A stretch of DNA of 64,000 nt from Caldivirga sp. (GTDB taxonomy: Archaea; Thermoproteota; Thermoprotei; Thermoproteales; Thermocladiaceae): positions 1-64,000 of the forward strand of contig NZ_JAGDXD010000043.1 in the NCBI RefSeq assembly GCF_023256255.1. The letters run 5' to 3'. Both the position numbers and the translations under genes were made by a program. Below, piece by piece: positions 51,540 through 62,095 of the stretch. Position 1 is the first letter of the stretch, and every line of letters begins with the position of its first letter. The notes below the pieces were generated by a model that was not told where the DNA came from, searched no databases, and saw only the letters and a list, made by a program, of their open reading frames with translations.

Positions 51540-53291
51540 GTGGTGATGCTAATGAAAGTAAGCAAGGAGGAGAGGATTAGCAGGTTCCTGAACCACGTTG
51601 GCAAATATGCCTCAATAGGGGTTAACTTAGCGTCACTTGCATTAGGGTGTTCTGTTAAGGTTGACCTTTATAATGTACTGTATCCAGCGTTATCTATTGT
51701 TAAAAGGGAATTAGGTGAATTAAACATTAAGATAGCCCCACGTGAGGATGTGGCCGTTCTCAAGGGAAGTGAACTGGAGGTAATGAGAATTATAACTAGT
51801 GTTGATTCACCGAAGTTACCAATCAATAGCATTAATGATTTTAACCCAGATTCATTAATACTGCTTGTTGAGGCGTTTCAAGGCAATGCCAGTGACCCAG
51901 ACTCATTCGCCAACGTTATGATAAAGTTGTTCAGGGAGTTAGCTAAGATAAATAGAGAAATAGTGATAGGTAAGGGACACAGCATAGTGAGTACGCAACC
52001 TAATGCAAGCGTTCATGTACTGGACTTCATTAAGACGAAGATTAAGGATGATGCATATACATTAGTTAATAATGATACAATACAAGTCATAGACCCTATG
52101 GATGAAATAGCATCCCGTAGGCAAGTCTCAGTGGCGTTAAATAACGCCCTTAATGACTTATTCTCTAAGGGTGCGTTTAAAGACCTTGAGTTTTACCCAA
52201 TCTATGATGCACCAGGTGAGTATAATCATAAGTTATTTAATGAGGTGAAGACTTATGTTAATGAGTTAGGTGGGAAACTGCATGAAGTTGAGCAGCCTAA
52301 TTTAGGCTACTTATTGATAGGCTCCACAGTGGCCAGTAGGCTTGATAGGGAACCACCCATGTTTTACAGTGAGGTTAAGGAGGGGTTTAAGATTGTTGTG
52401 ACAAGGCCATTCGGTGAATTAAGCATTATAGGGACTTACGTTGCCCTTCACGTTGACGAAGAGTTATATGATAAGTTTGAGAAGGAGATTATGAGTGTTG
52501 ATGAGCTTGAGGAGATTAAGGAATACGCGCTAAGCCAAATGGCTAAGCCGAATATTGATGTTGCCAAGGTAATATACGGGCACTTACCTGAAATTGGGCG
52601 GAAATTCAACAGTGATGCACACATAGCGGCAACAATAGACATCAGTGGACCAGGGATATTTGTGTTTAAGGAGCTTGCGGAAACCGCCAATGTGAAAATT
52701 AGGCTAAGTAACATACCGTTAATAAGCCCTGAGGTGGCTGAGTTTGCGGCATCGAACTACGTTATTGCAGACGCTACGGCAGGCACTAATGGAGCAGTTG
52801 CCCTAGTGGTCTCCAGTGAGCTAGTTGATGATGTGCTTACTGAACTAGGAAGAATACCGGGTTTAAAACCCATGGTCATAGGCGAAGTTATTGGAAGAGG
52901 TGAGGGTGCTTTAATTGTCCCAGACTATGTGTCTAAGTACATTAAGGATAAGGCAATGCTTGCTAAGCTCACCATGGCGTCCAACATTCTTCAGGGTGTT
53001 GCTAGGCGGCATCCCGCATTAAGGCTTGCAAGGGCTGAAATAGTGGTTATGGGGAAAGTTCAGGGTGTTGGCTTTAGGCCATTGGTTAGGAGGAATGCGA
53101 AATCCCTTGGATTAACTGGTATTGCTAAGAATAATGAGGATGGTTCAGTCTCCATAATTGCGGAGGGTGAGGAGGGTAATATTAGGGCTTTCGTAGAGTC
53201 ATTGAGGAACATTAATGTTGTGGAGATTAAGGAATTAAACATTAAGTGGAGTAACTATAAGGGTGAGTTCACGGACTTCACAATAGAATAA
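51540..53291 (+). CDS. SelD/PurM-like protein fused to acylphosphatase
   Basis: A 583-residue fusion. Residues 1-490 resemble the SelD/PurM (AIR synthase-like) family; the second half (SDAHIAATIDISGPGIFVFKELAET and VRLSN-IPLISPE) matches the SelD 'DVTG-G' region, but the N-terminal catalytic Cys/Sec and Gly-rich loop of selenophosphate synthetase are not evident. Residues 502-583 are a full acylphosphatase: GKVQGVGFRPLVRR with catalytic Arg513 and Asn531 in IAKNNEDGSV. The joined enzyme may make or hydrolyse an acyl phosphate or phosphoro-sulfur compound. The start may be 51552 (MKVSKEER), behind GGTGAT. Confidence 0.78.
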   Translation: MVMLMKVSKEERISRFLNHVGKYASIGVNLASLALGCSVKVDLYNVLYPALSIVKRELGELNIKIAPREDVAVLKGSELEVMRIITSVDSPKLPINSINDFNPDSLILLVEAFQGNASDPDSFANVMIKLFRELAKINREIVIGKGHSIVSTQPNASVHVLDFIKTKIKDDAYTLVNNDTIQVIDPMDEIASRRQVSVALNNALNDLFSKGAFKDLEFYPIYDAPGEYNHKLFNEVKTYVNELGGKLHEVEQPNLGYLLIGSTVASRLDREPPMFYSEVKEGFKIVVTRPFGELSIIGTYVALHVDEELYDKFEKEIMSVDELEEIKEYALSQMAKPNIDVAKVIYGHLPEIGRKFNSDAHIAATIDISGPGIFVFKELAETANVKIRLSNIPLISPEVAEFAASNYVIADATAGTNGAVALVVSSELVDDVLTELGRIPGLKPMVIGEVIGRGEGALIVPDYVSKYIKDKAMLAKLTMASNILQGVARRHPALRLARAEIVVMGKVQGVGFRPLVRRNAKSLGLTGIAKNNEDGSVSIIAEGEEGNIRAFVESLRNINVVEIKELNIKWSNYKGEFTDFTIE

Positions 53292-53379
53292 TACTTAATA
53301 TCACATTAAGGGGCTCCATGCGGTTGTGAATTCAGTAACCTAACGTAAGGTTAATTAATATCTATTACTTAGAGAAAAC

Positions 53380-55191
53380 GTGGAGTCGGACCTGGAGTTT
53401 TCCAACATTGTATCAGTACTTAAGCTAGTGGAGGCTACAACGCAAAGGACCGTTATGGCTAAGGCTCTTTCAAGCCTACTTACTAAGACTCCCCCGCAAG
53501 TAATTGATAAGGTCATATACTTCCTATTAGGTAGCCTTAGACCTGATTGGGAAGGCGTGGAGCTAGGGTTAGCCGAGAGGCTTACGCTTAAGGCAATATC
53601 AATGGCCACAGGCTTACCAATGAGGCAGGTTGAGGAATTATACAAGAAGCTTGGTGACGCTGGTGAGGTGGCTAAGAGGGCTATTGAAATTAAGAAGAGT
53701 AAGGGTGTTGGTGGAACAATATTCGACTTCATTGGTACTGGCGTTAGGAAAACATTAACGATTAGTAAGGTTTACGACACCCTAATGGCCATAGCTAAGG
53801 CATCTGGGGAGGGTGCACAGGATACTAAGGTTAAGTTACTATCAAGTCTACTAACTGACGCTGAACCAGATGAGGCTAAGTACATTACTAGGTTCGTGAT
53901 AGGGAGACTGAGGTTAGGGGTAGCTGACATGACAATCCTAGACGCCTTATCAGACGCCTTCGATGTGAATAGGGATTTACTGGAGAAGGCTTATCACGTT
54001 TACCCGGATCTCGGTAAGATAGCCAAGACCCTGGCTGAGGGGGGTGAGGATGCTGTTAAGGCAATTAGGGTTACACCAGGTGTACCAATACAACCAATGC
54101 TGGCTGAGAGGCTGAGTAGCCCTAAGGAGATTTTGAACAAGTTGGGTGGGGTTGCGATGTGTGAATTTAAGTATGATGGGGAAAGGATGCAGATACATAA
54201 GCTTAAGGATGGTACAGTTAAGATATTCAGTAGGAGGATGGAGGACATAACGAACCAATACCCTGATGTAGCTGAATACGCCCGTGAGGCGATTAACGCA
54301 GAGGAATTCATAGTTGAGGGTGAAGGCGTCGCTGTTGATCCATACACTGGTGAGTTTAAGCCATTTCAAGAGTTAATGCATAGGAAGAGGAAGCACAATA
54401 TTAAGGAGGCTATTGAGGAGTATCCCATTAACCTATACTTATTTGACGTAATGTACGTTAATGGACAGGACTTAACAGACCTACCCTTACCAGATAGGAA
54501 GAAAGTGCTGTTCTCAATAATTAAGCCTCATGATCACGTATACCACGCTGAGTGGATAATAACTGATGACGCTGACTTACTTGAGAAATTCTTCCTTGAC
54601 GCAATATCATCAGGCTGTGAGGGCGTTATGTGTAAGTCAATTAAAATAGGCTCAGTCTACGAGATGGGGGCTAGGGGTTGGTTATGGATTAAGTATAAGA
54701 GGGATTATAAGAGTGAACTATCAGACACAATGGACCTAGTTGTAGTTGGCGCATTCTGGGGACGTGGCAAGAGGGCTGGAGCCTACGGTGCACTCCTCCT
54801 AGCTGCATACGACCCTGACTCAGACCAATTCTACACGGTCTGTAAGGTTGGAAGCGGCTTCACCGACGAGGATCTTAAGAAGCTACCGCAGATGCTTGAG
54901 CCATATAAAATACCCCATAGGCACCCCAGGGTTGTGTCTAAGATGGAACCCGACGTGTGGTTTACACCAGGTCTAGTGCTAGAGATAACCGGCGCCGAGA
55001 TAACAATGTCCCCTCTCCACACCTGCTGCTCAACAATGCTTAAGGGTGATGTTGGGTTAGCGATAAGGTTCCCAAGGTTCACTGGTAGGTATAGGACTGA
55101 TAAGAGACCTGAGGACGCAACCACTGTTAAGGAGATATTTGAAATGTATGGAAGCCAGAAGAAGGTAAAGGTAACTGACCAAACACCCTGA
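53380..55191 (+). CDS. lig: ATP-dependent DNA ligase
   Basis: A 603-residue replicative ligase from a GTG. The N-terminal DNA-binding domain spans 1-235, and the nucleotidyltransferase domain follows, with adenylated Lys264 in [22 protein letters not shown] (motif IV) and [10 protein letters not shown] (motif V). The OB domain ends with [25 protein letters not shown]. Length and order are those of crenarchaeal LigI-like enzymes. TATA-like GGTTAATTAATA lies about 25 nt before the start, so the mRNA is probably leaderless. Confidence 0.95.
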   Translation: MESDLEFSNIVSVLKLVEATTQRTVMAKALSSLLTKTPPQVIDKVIYFLLGSLRPDWEGVELGLAERLTLKAISMATGLPMRQVEELYKKLGDAGEVAKRAIEIKKSKGVGGTIFDFIGTGVRKTLTISKVYDTLMAIAKASGEGAQDTKVKLLSSLLTDAEPDEAKYITRFVIGRLRLGVADMTILDALSDAFDVNRDLLEKAYHVYPDLGKIAKTLAEGGEDAVKAIRVTPGVPIQPMLAERLSSPKEILNKLGGVAMCEFKYDGERMQIHKLKDGTVKIFSRRMEDITNQYPDVAEYAREAINAEEFIVEGEGVAVDPYTGEFKPFQELMHRKRKHNIKEAIEEYPINLYLFDVMYVNGQDLTDLPLPDRKKVLFSIIKPHDHVYHAEWIITDDADLLEKFFLDAISSGCEGVMCKSIKIGSVYEMGARGWLWIKYKRDYKSELSDTMDLVVVGAFWGRGKRAGAYGALLLAAYDPDSDQFYTVCKVGSGFTDEDLKKLPQMLEPYKIPHRHPRVVSKMEPDVWFTPGLVLEITGAEITMSPLHTCCSTMLKGDVGLAIRFPRFTGRYRTDKRPEDATTVKEIFEMYGSQKKVKVTDQTP

Positions 55192-55231
55192 TTCGAGTTA
55201 GTTATTAAAACCCGCTTTACCGCATTTAAAG

Positions 55232-55305
55232 TGGGGCGTATGAGGGTGGGTCACTTAGGCGGCTACCCACCTGACACCCCCTTAGCCGTAACTCCTCCAC
55301 ATTTC
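55232..55305 (+). ncRNA. Possible structured small RNA or terminator between convergent genes
   Basis: This GC-rich stretch holds two alternative stems: GGTGGGT (55245-55251) with ACCCACC (55265-55271), and CGGCTA (55260-55265) with TAGCCG (55283-55288). They overlap at the CTA, so only one can form at a time. TTATTAAAAC (55202-55211) is placed as a TATA box for a transcript starting near 55232, and CCACA near the 3' end would suit an H/ACA-like box. It could equally be a termination structure. No family match is claimed. Confidence 0.3.
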
Positions 55306-56654
55306 TAGTACTTCCCCCTTGAAAGAACCCTGGCAGCAACTATTAATCCATGCCACACTGGCGCAGTTGGTGGTGAGTATGATAGGTCTGCGAAGAAGAA
55401 GTCATCGACAGTAGCCCCCTTGCCTATTAAGGCTGCTGCCGCGTCAATGTAGCCGGCAACAAGCCTATCCGTACCAATTACCTGAGCTCCAATAACTCTA
55501 CCAGAATCCTCATCTGCAGTAAGCCTTATCGTAGCACTGCCCCCCTCTGGATAATAGTGGGCAGTTGTCTTAACCTTAACAGTCGCTGAATAGGGCTTAA
55601 ACCCCCACTCCCTCGCCTGTCTCTCGGTTAAGCCGGTTCTGGCAACGTAAAGGTTGAACACCTTAGTTATTGCTGTTCCAAGCACTCCAGGAAACTTAAG
55701 GAACCTACCCTTAACCGCATTGGCACCTGCCACTTGCCCCATTTTATTGGCTGGAGGTGCGAGGGCAACATACATTCTCCTCCCGTTTATCATACTCCAC
55801 GTTTCAGCCACATCACCCGCAGCGTAAATGCCTGGAACACTGGTCTCCATGTACTCATTAACGTAGACTGCCTTAGTTTCACCAAGCTTAACACCAGCCT
55901 TTAGGGCTAAGTCCACGTCAGGCTTAACCCCAACACCCATGAATACTTTATCAACCTCATACTCACCCTTTTCCGTTAAGATACCTTTAACCTCATCATC
56001 CCCCTTAAAGCCCACTACCCTTTCACCAAGGTGTAGTTCAACACCATTCCTAGTTAACTCCTCGTGTATTATCTTAGCCATATCCTCATCGAATGTTGTC
56101 GGTAATACGTGAGGCATCATTTCAAACAGCATCACCCTCTTACCCAAAGCCCTTAAAGCCTCAGCTAACTCAAGGCCTATGTAACCACCCCCAACCACAG
56201 CCACCTTACCAGCCCTCAGAGCCTCCTCCCTAAGCCTAGGCGCCTCATGGGGGAGTCTTAGGGTTAAAATACCCTTTAGGTCACTTCCCTCAATTGGGGG
56301 TATTATTGGCTTAGCCCCAGTGGCTATTATTAATGCGTCCCACTCATACTTAACCACATCATTACCCTCCCTAGTAAGCACTAAGTGCCTCGTTGAGTCA
56401 ATGTCAATAGCCTCAGCATTAACCCTAACGTTAATCCTCCTCTCCCTAGCAAACTCCTCTGGACTATATATGGCTAATTCACCCGCATCCTTAACAACAC
56501 CACCTATGTAGTATGGTATTCCACAGGGTGCATGGCTAATTAACGGTCCCTTTTCAATGAGAGTCACCTCAGCCTCAGGGTCAAGCCTCCTAGCCCTAGC
56601 CGCCGCTGATGCACCTGCAGCCCCAGCCCCTATTACAACTACTTTCCTAGCCAT
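55305..56654 (-). CDS. CoA-disulfide reductase/NADH oxidase-like flavoprotein
   Basis: A 449-residue pyridine nucleotide-disulfide oxidoreductase. FAD binds at VVIGAGAAGASAAARARR; the single redox cysteine is Cys44 in SHAPCGIPYYIGG, as in CoA-disulfide reductases and NADH oxidases. NAD(P)H binds at VAVVGGGYIGLELAEAL, and IYAAGDVAE is the second FAD motif. The C-terminal dimer domain is complete. In archaea such enzymes reduce CoA disulfide or polysulfide. It is divergent from a glycosyltransferase gene and convergent with lig. Confidence 0.9.
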   Translation of the reverse strand: MARKVVVIGAGAAGASAAARARRLDPEAEVTLIEKGPLISHAPCGIPYYIGGVVKDAGELAIYSPEEFARERRINVRVNAEAIDIDSTRHLVLTREGNDVVKYEWDALIIATGAKPIIPPIEGSDLKGILTLRLPHEAPRLREEALRAGKVAVVGGGYIGLELAEALRALGKRVMLFEMMPHVLPTTFDEDMAKIIHEELTRNGVELHLGERVVGFKGDDEVKGILTEKGEYEVDKVFMGVGVKPDVDLALKAGVKLGETKAVYVNEYMETSVPGIYAAGDVAETWSMINGRRMYVALAPPANKMGQVAGANAVKGRFLKFPGVLGTAITKVFNLYVARTGLTERQAREWGFKPYSATVKVKTTAHYYPEGGSATIRLTADEDSGRVIGAQVIGTDRLVAGYIDAAAALIGKGATVDDFFFADLSYSPPTAPVWHGLIVAARVLSRGKY

Positions 56655-56765
56655 GGGGGTTAGGTTCCTTTACCTATATATGCATTATTCACCTGGGAAG
56701 CAGTGCACGTGAGTTAACTTTAAGTTGACGCGTGTTCACGGAAATATTAATAAAATAGGCCCGCA

Positions 56766-58019
56766 ATGGTTCATGAGATGCAGGTAGCGTTATTCACAAT
56801 ATTATCCTCACTAACTGGGGGGCATGTGAGGATACTGGAAGCGTCCTCCAGGTACCCTAGGAGACCTACTTTCCTAATACCTAAGAATTACTACGTTAAG
56901 CTCCTTAACATGCTTGATGTTTACTTTGAGGGTAGGTTCAGGGACTTCGTAATCAATAATACCGTGGAGTTACCACCCATGGAGATAACCCACTTCTACG
57001 CTTACCCAAAGTACATTTATGATGCTGTAAGTAACATTAAGAGGGATTTACAGTACTTTGACTTATTCTATGTTCCACACGAGCATGTGGGCATGATGAT
57101 GCTGCTTAAGAGCATTGGCATTAAGTGGACTGCCCTACTACAGTTAACCCCAGTAATTGGGGCTATTGACATTGATTTACCAATGAACCCAATAAGGTTA
57201 ATGTCTCTGAACCTGAGGCTAAACGGCATGGGTTACATTGGGGATAAGTTATTCGAATACCTAATAGCTAAGGCAGTGTTATCTGGGGAGACTGTGCTTT
57301 CAGTATCTAAGTCAATACCCTATGAAATGAAGCTAATGGGTTTAAGCGCCAAGGTTAAGGTACTTGATCCAGGTGTGGGTATTGATGAGTCATGTTGGAG
57401 GTGCGGTGATAAGGACATTGACCTAGTGTTCTTCGGTAGGTTAAAGCGGGAGAAGGGTGTTTTTGACTTTATTAGAGTCCTAAACATTATGCATAGGAGG
57501 ATGGGGCTTAAGCCTAAGGCAGTGATAATGGGTGCTGCTGATGATGATACACCAAGGGTAGTTAAGGCAAGGTTAAGGAAACTGGGGTTAAGTGAATTCA
57601 CTGAAGTTAGGGTTAACTTAACGAGACGGGAACTGTTGAGTTACTTAGCTAGGGCAAGGGTATTCATATATCCGACTAGGTTAGATTCAATAGGCTTAGT
57701 TATTATTGAGGCTTTAGCCCATGGTGTGCCGGTGATTACTTATGACATACCTGCAATTAGGTTTAACTACAGGACTAGGGCAGTATTAAGGGTACCATTT
57801 AGGGATATTAACTCCATGGCTCTTGTTGCAGCTAAGTTACTTAACGATGAGGAGTATAGGGAGCAGTTAGCTAATGATGGCTTAATGTTCATTAGGAGAT
57901 TCGACTGGACTAACGTTGCCCTTAATGAGTGGGAGATGCTGGGTAGAATAGCGTATGAGGAGGCTGAGGAGACTAGCGTTAAGGCACCTAAGGTAACTAA
58001 CGCAATCCGTGTCATTTAG
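56766..58019 (+). CDS. GT4-family glycosyltransferase
   Basis: A 417-residue GT-B glycosyltransferase. The C-terminal donor domain has DLVFFGRLKREKGVFDFIRVL, RELLSYLARARVFIYPTRLDSIGLVIIEALAHGVPVI-type blocks (Glu in SIGLVIIEALAHGVPV) and DNS-like DINSMALVAAKLL. The N-terminal acceptor domain is less conserved. It likely adds a nucleotide sugar to a lipid, glycan or compatible solute. TATA-like AATATTAATAAAAT precedes the ATG. HemC follows 46 bp later. Confidence 0.87.
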   Translation: MVHEMQVALFTILSSLTGGHVRILEASSRYPRRPTFLIPKNYYVKLLNMLDVYFEGRFRDFVINNTVELPPMEITHFYAYPKYIYDAVSNIKRDLQYFDLFYVPHEHVGMMMLLKSIGIKWTALLQLTPVIGAIDIDLPMNPIRLMSLNLRLNGMGYIGDKLFEYLIAKAVLSGETVLSVSKSIPYEMKLMGLSAKVKVLDPGVGIDESCWRCGDKDIDLVFFGRLKREKGVFDFIRVLNIMHRRMGLKPKAVIMGAADDDTPRVVKARLRKLGLSEFTEVRVNLTRRELLSYLARARVFIYPTRLDSIGLVIIEALAHGVPVITYDIPAIRFNYRTRAVLRVPFRDINSMALVAAKLLNDEEYREQLANDGLMFIRRFDWTNVALNEWEMLGRIAYEEAEETSVKAPKVTNAIRVI

Positions 58020-58065
58020 GTTTATGGGGCAAAGGTTTATCAGTAAGCCATGAGCAACGTTACTG

Positions 58066-58983
58066 ATGATTATTAGGATTGCCACAAGGGGTTCAGCATT
58101 ATCCATTAAGCAAGCTAGAATAGTGATGGATCGAATACTTGAGTTTAATAAGGATGTTGAGTTTAAGCTCATTATAGTTAAGACTACTGGTGATGTTAAT
58201 TTAAGTAAGCCGCTTTACGAAATTGGGGTTAAGGGGATCTTCGAGAGGGAGGTTAACCATGCGGTTCTCAGGGGGGAGGCTGACGTGGCTGTACATAGCT
58301 TAAAGGACATGCCGGCGCAGATAAGTAATGATCTAGTGCTTGCGATGACGCCTCCAAGGGATGATCCAAGGGATGCCTTAGTATCCCTCAGGCAGTATAA
58401 CGTGGATACGTTGCCCTCTAACTCCACAGTAGGTACATCAAGTCTCAGGAGGAGGGGATTCTTACTTTCACTGAGGCGCGACATCAACGTGAAGCCAATT
58501 AGGGGTAACGTTGATACAAGGATTAGGAAGCTTAAGGATAATGAATACGATGCATTAATTATGGCTATTGCAGGTCTGGAGAGGCTTAGCATTAGTGTTA
58601 ATGTGAGTGAAATAAGCCCTGAGTTAATGCCACCAGCCCCTGGGCAAGGTATAATCGGTGTTGTTGCTAGAAGGGACAGGGAGGATTTAATTAAAGTGCT
58701 GAGACGCAGTAATGATGAGGAAACCTTCAAGGAAGCTGCAGCTGAGCGCGCCTTTCTAAGTAGAATAGGGGCAGGCTGCCACGTACCTTTAGGGGGTTTA
58801 GCGTTACTTGATGGCGAGCGCATTAACTTCACTTATGGGATAGTGGATCCTGATGGCTTTGAGAAGTTCATTAACTCAATTAGACTTAATGCGGTAGACC
58901 CGGAGGAGGCTGGTAAATTAGCTGCTGAGGATTTACTTAGGAATGCACGTGGATTAGTGACTAGGTTGCTTAAGCATACCTAG
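58066..58983 (+). CDS. hemC: Hydroxymethylbilane synthase
   Basis: A 305-residue porphobilinogen deaminase, joining four porphobilinogens. Asp81 in [12 protein letters not shown] is catalytic; Cys238 in [10 protein letters not shown] carries the dipyrromethane cofactor; [15 protein letters not shown] and [11 protein letters not shown] bind the growing chain. Other tetrapyrrole genes are not in the window. Its last 30 bp overlap the end of the convergent zinc-finger gene. Confidence 0.95.
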   Translation: MIIRIATRGSALSIKQARIVMDRILEFNKDVEFKLIIVKTTGDVNLSKPLYEIGVKGIFEREVNHAVLRGEADVAVHSLKDMPAQISNDLVLAMTPPRDDPRDALVSLRQYNVDTLPSNSTVGTSSLRRRGFLLSLRRDINVKPIRGNVDTRIRKLKDNEYDALIMAIAGLERLSISVNVSEISPELMPPAPGQGIIGVVARRDREDLIKVLRRSNDEETFKEAAAERAFLSRIGAGCHVPLGGLALLDGERINFTYGIVDPDGFEKFINSIRLNAVDPEEAGKLAAEDLLRNARGLVTRLLKHT

Positions 58984-59226
58984 TTCCTTAGCGCAATTTA
59001 AGCAATACCTAACTAACCCAACCCTAATACTATGTACCCTACAGATTGGTTTACCACACCTTGCGCATAAGGATACGGCAAGCCTCTCACCACATATGTA
59101 GCATAGTGTACTACTGCATATTGAGCAAACACCCTTATCTTCATCGTAATCATCAAGGCAAACATGCCTACCGCATATCCTGCAGACCCTTGACGCCTCA
59201 TTGATTAGGCATATTTCACATTTCAT
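58954..59226 (-). CDS. Multi-zinc-finger small protein
   Basis: A 90-residue protein made of repeated CxxC/CxxxH modules: [53 protein letters not shown] and [10 protein letters not shown]. This is a B-box/HIT-like layout able to bind three or more zincs. It begins at the stop of the CBS regulator (1-nt overlap), so both are translated from one mRNA. It may help that regulator or bind RNA or protein; no family function is known to me. Confidence 0.72.
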   Translation of the reverse strand: MKCEICLINEASRVCRICGRHVCLDDYDEDKGVCSICSSTLCYICGERLAVSLCARCGKPICRVHSIRVGLVRYCLNCAKELGMLKQPSH

Positions 59227-60113
59227 TAACTTAAGGGTGCTAAGTACCTTAATATGTCTGTCCTAGTCACTATGCCCACGGGCTTCTGCTCCTGATTAAT
59301 CACTATTAATCTACCAATGTTGTAACTCATCATTAACCTCATGGCATCGTAAATATCTCTGTCCCAACTTATTATGGGAACTTCATGCCTCATGTAATCC
59401 TTGACTAATGCCGTGAAGGCTCCATCACTAAAGGCCTTAGCAATATCTGAGCTTGTTATTAAACCCATTAATTCACCATTATTGTTCACAACGGGTAATG
59501 CCCTAATCTTCCTATCTGCTATTACCTTAGCAACGCTTGTCAAGGGTTCATCATGCTTAACAACGGCTAATTCCTTCGTCATAACGTCAAGCACCTTAAT
59601 CTTCGGTATTGCGAGAAGTTTCTTAATCACTATTACTAATTCCTTAGATAATGGATTATCCTCCAATACAATACCCTCGACGATTATCCTAGCATTTATA
59701 GTTGGCCCAATCCTAACATTATCACCTGGGTGAATCGTCTTAACGTTTCCAAGGATCTTTATTATAGCCTTACTCATGTATGGATTAAATACGTTAACTA
59801 ACTCAATGCCTGTGGCGTAGACGTTAAGTGGCTTGCCATTAACGTATATTTGAGCAATATCATTAACTGGGTTAATCACCATTGGTGATTTAACGAATTC
59901 AACCGCCTTCTGTGATGGTATGAATCCACCATATGGCCCCGTCTTACTGTCCACAAGGTTCATTGCCTTTAAGGCAACCATAATGTTCCTTATAGTACCC
60001 TCATTCATCCCTAACCTATCTGCAATCTCCTTACTTTTTATCGGCCTTTTATGCATGTTATATAGTTCCAGCAGCGTCTCCACTACCCTCATGTATGTTG
60101 GTGGGAAGCTCAT
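59226..60113 (-). CDS. HTH regulator with paired CBS domains
   Basis: A 295-residue protein. The N-terminal winged helix is IKSKEIADRLGMNEGTIRNIMVALKAMNLV (about 25-54). The middle (about 75-165) is a beta-rich part. The C-terminus has two CBS domains: VMTKELAVVKHDEPLTSVAKVIADRKIRALPVV and YMRHEVPIISWDRDIYDAMRLMMSYNIGRLIVI, a unit that senses adenine nucleotides or SAM-like ligands. It likely adjusts transcription to energy state. The zinc-finger gene follows directly. Confidence 0.85.
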   Translation of the reverse strand: MSFPPTYMRVVETLLELYNMHKRPIKSKEIADRLGMNEGTIRNIMVALKAMNLVDSKTGPYGGFIPSQKAVEFVKSPMVINPVNDIAQIYVNGKPLNVYATGIELVNVFNPYMSKAIIKILGNVKTIHPGDNVRIGPTINARIIVEGIVLEDNPLSKELVIVIKKLLAIPKIKVLDVMTKELAVVKHDEPLTSVAKVIADRKIRALPVVNNNGELMGLITSSDIAKAFSDGAFTALVKDYMRHEVPIISWDRDIYDAMRLMMSYNIGRLIVINQEQKPVGIVTRTDILRYLAPLS

Positions 60114-60238
60114 TCATAACAATAGTCAATAACTGGTTTATAAAATTATCTGACTATTAACATAACAGTAGAATCCACTGCCTAAACTGTTTACTACAAT
60201 TAACGAATTAATAATGCTACGGATGCAACGCTAATTCG

Positions 60239-61312
60239 CTACTGTTGTTCACCATCAATAAGCCCTTCCTCGGTTATTTTGAATGTTGCCTCACTTTCAG
60301 GGTGCATTGGTGAATCAAGAATCCTGGCTACCCTAATGTTCTCCTTACCCTTCCTAAGCCAAATCCTGTACGTGGCTCCATGAGCTATAACATTGCCTCC
60401 AGCTGGCTTCAATGGATTCCCAAAGAACATGTCGGGCTGTGCTATTACTTGGTTAGTGACTACCACTGCAACATTGTATATGTCGGCTAATTTAAGTAAT
60501 TGAGCAATATGGTGGTTAAGCTTCTGCTGCCTCTCAGCAAGGTTCTCCCTACCTGGGTACTCTGACCTAAAGTGTGCAACTAATGAGTCAACTATTATTA
60601 ACCTAATGTTCTCCTTGGAAATTATCTTCTTAGCCTCATCAACTATAAGCATTTGGTGATCACTATTGTATGCCCTCGCGTAGAAAATGTTCTTTAAGGC
60701 TTCCTTAGGATCAAGTCCCCTGTATTTGGCTATTTGAACAATGCGTTCAGGCCTAAACGTATTCTCAGTGTCAATAAATAGAGCCCTACCATTTAAACCA
60801 CCCTTATCCTCAGGGAGCTGAACCATTACTGATAACTGATGGCAGAAGTTAGTCTTACCTGACCCGAATTCACCCGCAAGCTCAGTTATAGCCCTAGTCT
60901 CAATCCCTCCACCAAGTAATTCATCAAGAGCCTTAACACCAGTTGAAATGTATTGAACATTCCTCTTCCGCTCATATACCTCAAGGGCAGTCACGAAGTT
61001 GTTTAAGCCAACAAGCCTCTGGGCAGCAGCTATGATTTGCCTAGCCCTATCCTCACTACCAAGAACATCTGCAAGCTCCTTAACCCCAGCGTAGGCTACG
61101 TCTAGGGCTGTATTGTAGCCTGACTCCCTAAGCTTCTGGGCTGTAACCCTACCTACACCCTCAATTTCCTCAACATCGTATGATTGCGATTGAGACTGAG
61201 GTACAGTAACCACTGGTGGTTTAGCAACCACCTCAGTATCCTCCTCATTATCAATAGGCTCCTCCACCTCATCAGCCTTCTCCCTCCTTCTTACCTGCGG
61301 CATACTACTCAA
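60239..61312 (-). CDS. radA: RadA recombinase
   Basis: A 357-residue RadA/Rad51-type strand-exchange ATPase. The first 45 residues are a polar, acidic and Gln/Ser-rich extension (about 40 longer than some RadA proteins). HhH motif [19 protein letters not shown] follows, then the polymerisation motif, Walker [11 protein letters not shown] (147-154) and Walker B LIIVDSL, with DNA-binding loops [14 protein letters not shown] and NPLKPAGGN. It would act with Hjc (28485-28919). Transcribed alone, with its own leader. Confidence 0.94.
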   Translation of the reverse strand: MSSMPQVRRREKADEVEEPIDNEEDTEVVAKPPVVTVPQSQSQSYDVEEIEGVGRVTAQKLRESGYNTALDVAYAGVKELADVLGSEDRARQIIAAAQRLVGLNNFVTALEVYERKRNVQYISTGVKALDELLGGGIETRAITELAGEFGSGKTNFCHQLSVMVQLPEDKGGLNGRALFIDTENTFRPERIVQIAKYRGLDPKEALKNIFYARAYNSDHQMLIVDEAKKIISKENIRLIIVDSLVAHFRSEYPGRENLAERQQKLNHHIAQLLKLADIYNVAVVVTNQVIAQPDMFFGNPLKPAGGNVIAHGATYRIWLRKGKENIRVARILDSPMHPESEATFKITEEGLIDGEQQ

Positions 61313-61370
61313 ACTAGAGATGATGGTAATGCTTAAAAACCTAACTCTAATGATTACCTCCCCTTAATCC

Positions 61371-61916
61371 TCACTTAAGCCTAATGGTTAACAGATCCTC
61401 GTATATAGGCCCCCTTGGGGTTAAGGTACTCTTCTTAAGCGTAACTGAATCCACAGTCTGCCATCCAAAGTCGAAGTCCCTCCATTGGTTAATCAACTTA
61501 CCTAACACACTAGCCCTACCTCTAACCCTAGCCACAGTTATGTGGGGCGTGAATTCCCTCTCATCACTAACCCCATACTTACCCACTAATTCCTCAACAG
61601 CATCATGAAGAGCCCTAAGCTGATCCTCACCTTCCTCAACACCAACCCAAATAACCCTTGGAGATGATATTGAAGGGAAGGCCCCAGTACCCTTCACATG
61701 CATTCTGAAGCTGTTGAAGCTTAAGTTACTTAAGTTATGTTTAAGTTCAGTAAGCAAATCATCCCTAACTTCACCTAGGAAGCGTAAAGTTATGTGAAGA
61801 TTCTCATCCTCAACAGGCTTAACGTCAGCACCACTATTGGATACTGCATCCCTAAATGCAATTACCTTACTCCTCACCTCACTTGATAAGTCTACGGCTA
61901 TGAATAACCTAACCAT
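61371..61916 (-). CDS. thpR: RNA 2',3'-cyclic phosphodiesterase ThpR
   Basis: About 181 residues from the internal ATG giving MVRLFIAVDLSSEVRS, which is the conserved beginning of LigT/ThpR; the longer frame from 61952 is not conserved. The two HxT motifs HITLRFLGEV (N-half) and HITVARVRG (C-half) define the 2H phosphoesterase active site. It hydrolyses 2',3'-cyclic ends, perhaps after tRNA intron cleavage. It lies 59 bp from radA on the same strand. Confidence 0.9.
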   Translation of the reverse strand: MVRLFIAVDLSSEVRSKVIAFRDAVSNSGADVKPVEDENLHITLRFLGEVRDDLLTELKHNLSNLSFNSFRMHVKGTGAFPSISSPRVIWVGVEEGEDQLRALHDAVEELVGKYGVSDEREFTPHITVARVRGRASVLGKLINQWRDFDFGWQTVDSVTLKKSTLTPRGPIYEDLLTIRLK

Positions 61917-62095
61917 AGTTAATTTATCACCACAGGGAGTGATTAAAAGCATTACATCATTTTGTCTAAAGCCGTTTCACAACGTGCACTATGCTTCTTA
62001 TTAAATTTTAGAGAATTAAGATTCCCCCAAAGGATTCAATGACTTAATACTCCAGTGAAGGATTAACACCTAATAGTGAATGGTTCTGGAAATTG

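Noticed and set aside
53977-54369. Minus-strand frames of 115-130 residues inside the DNA ligase gene
   Set aside because: Shadows of a fully conserved ligase; they show no domain and lack promoters.
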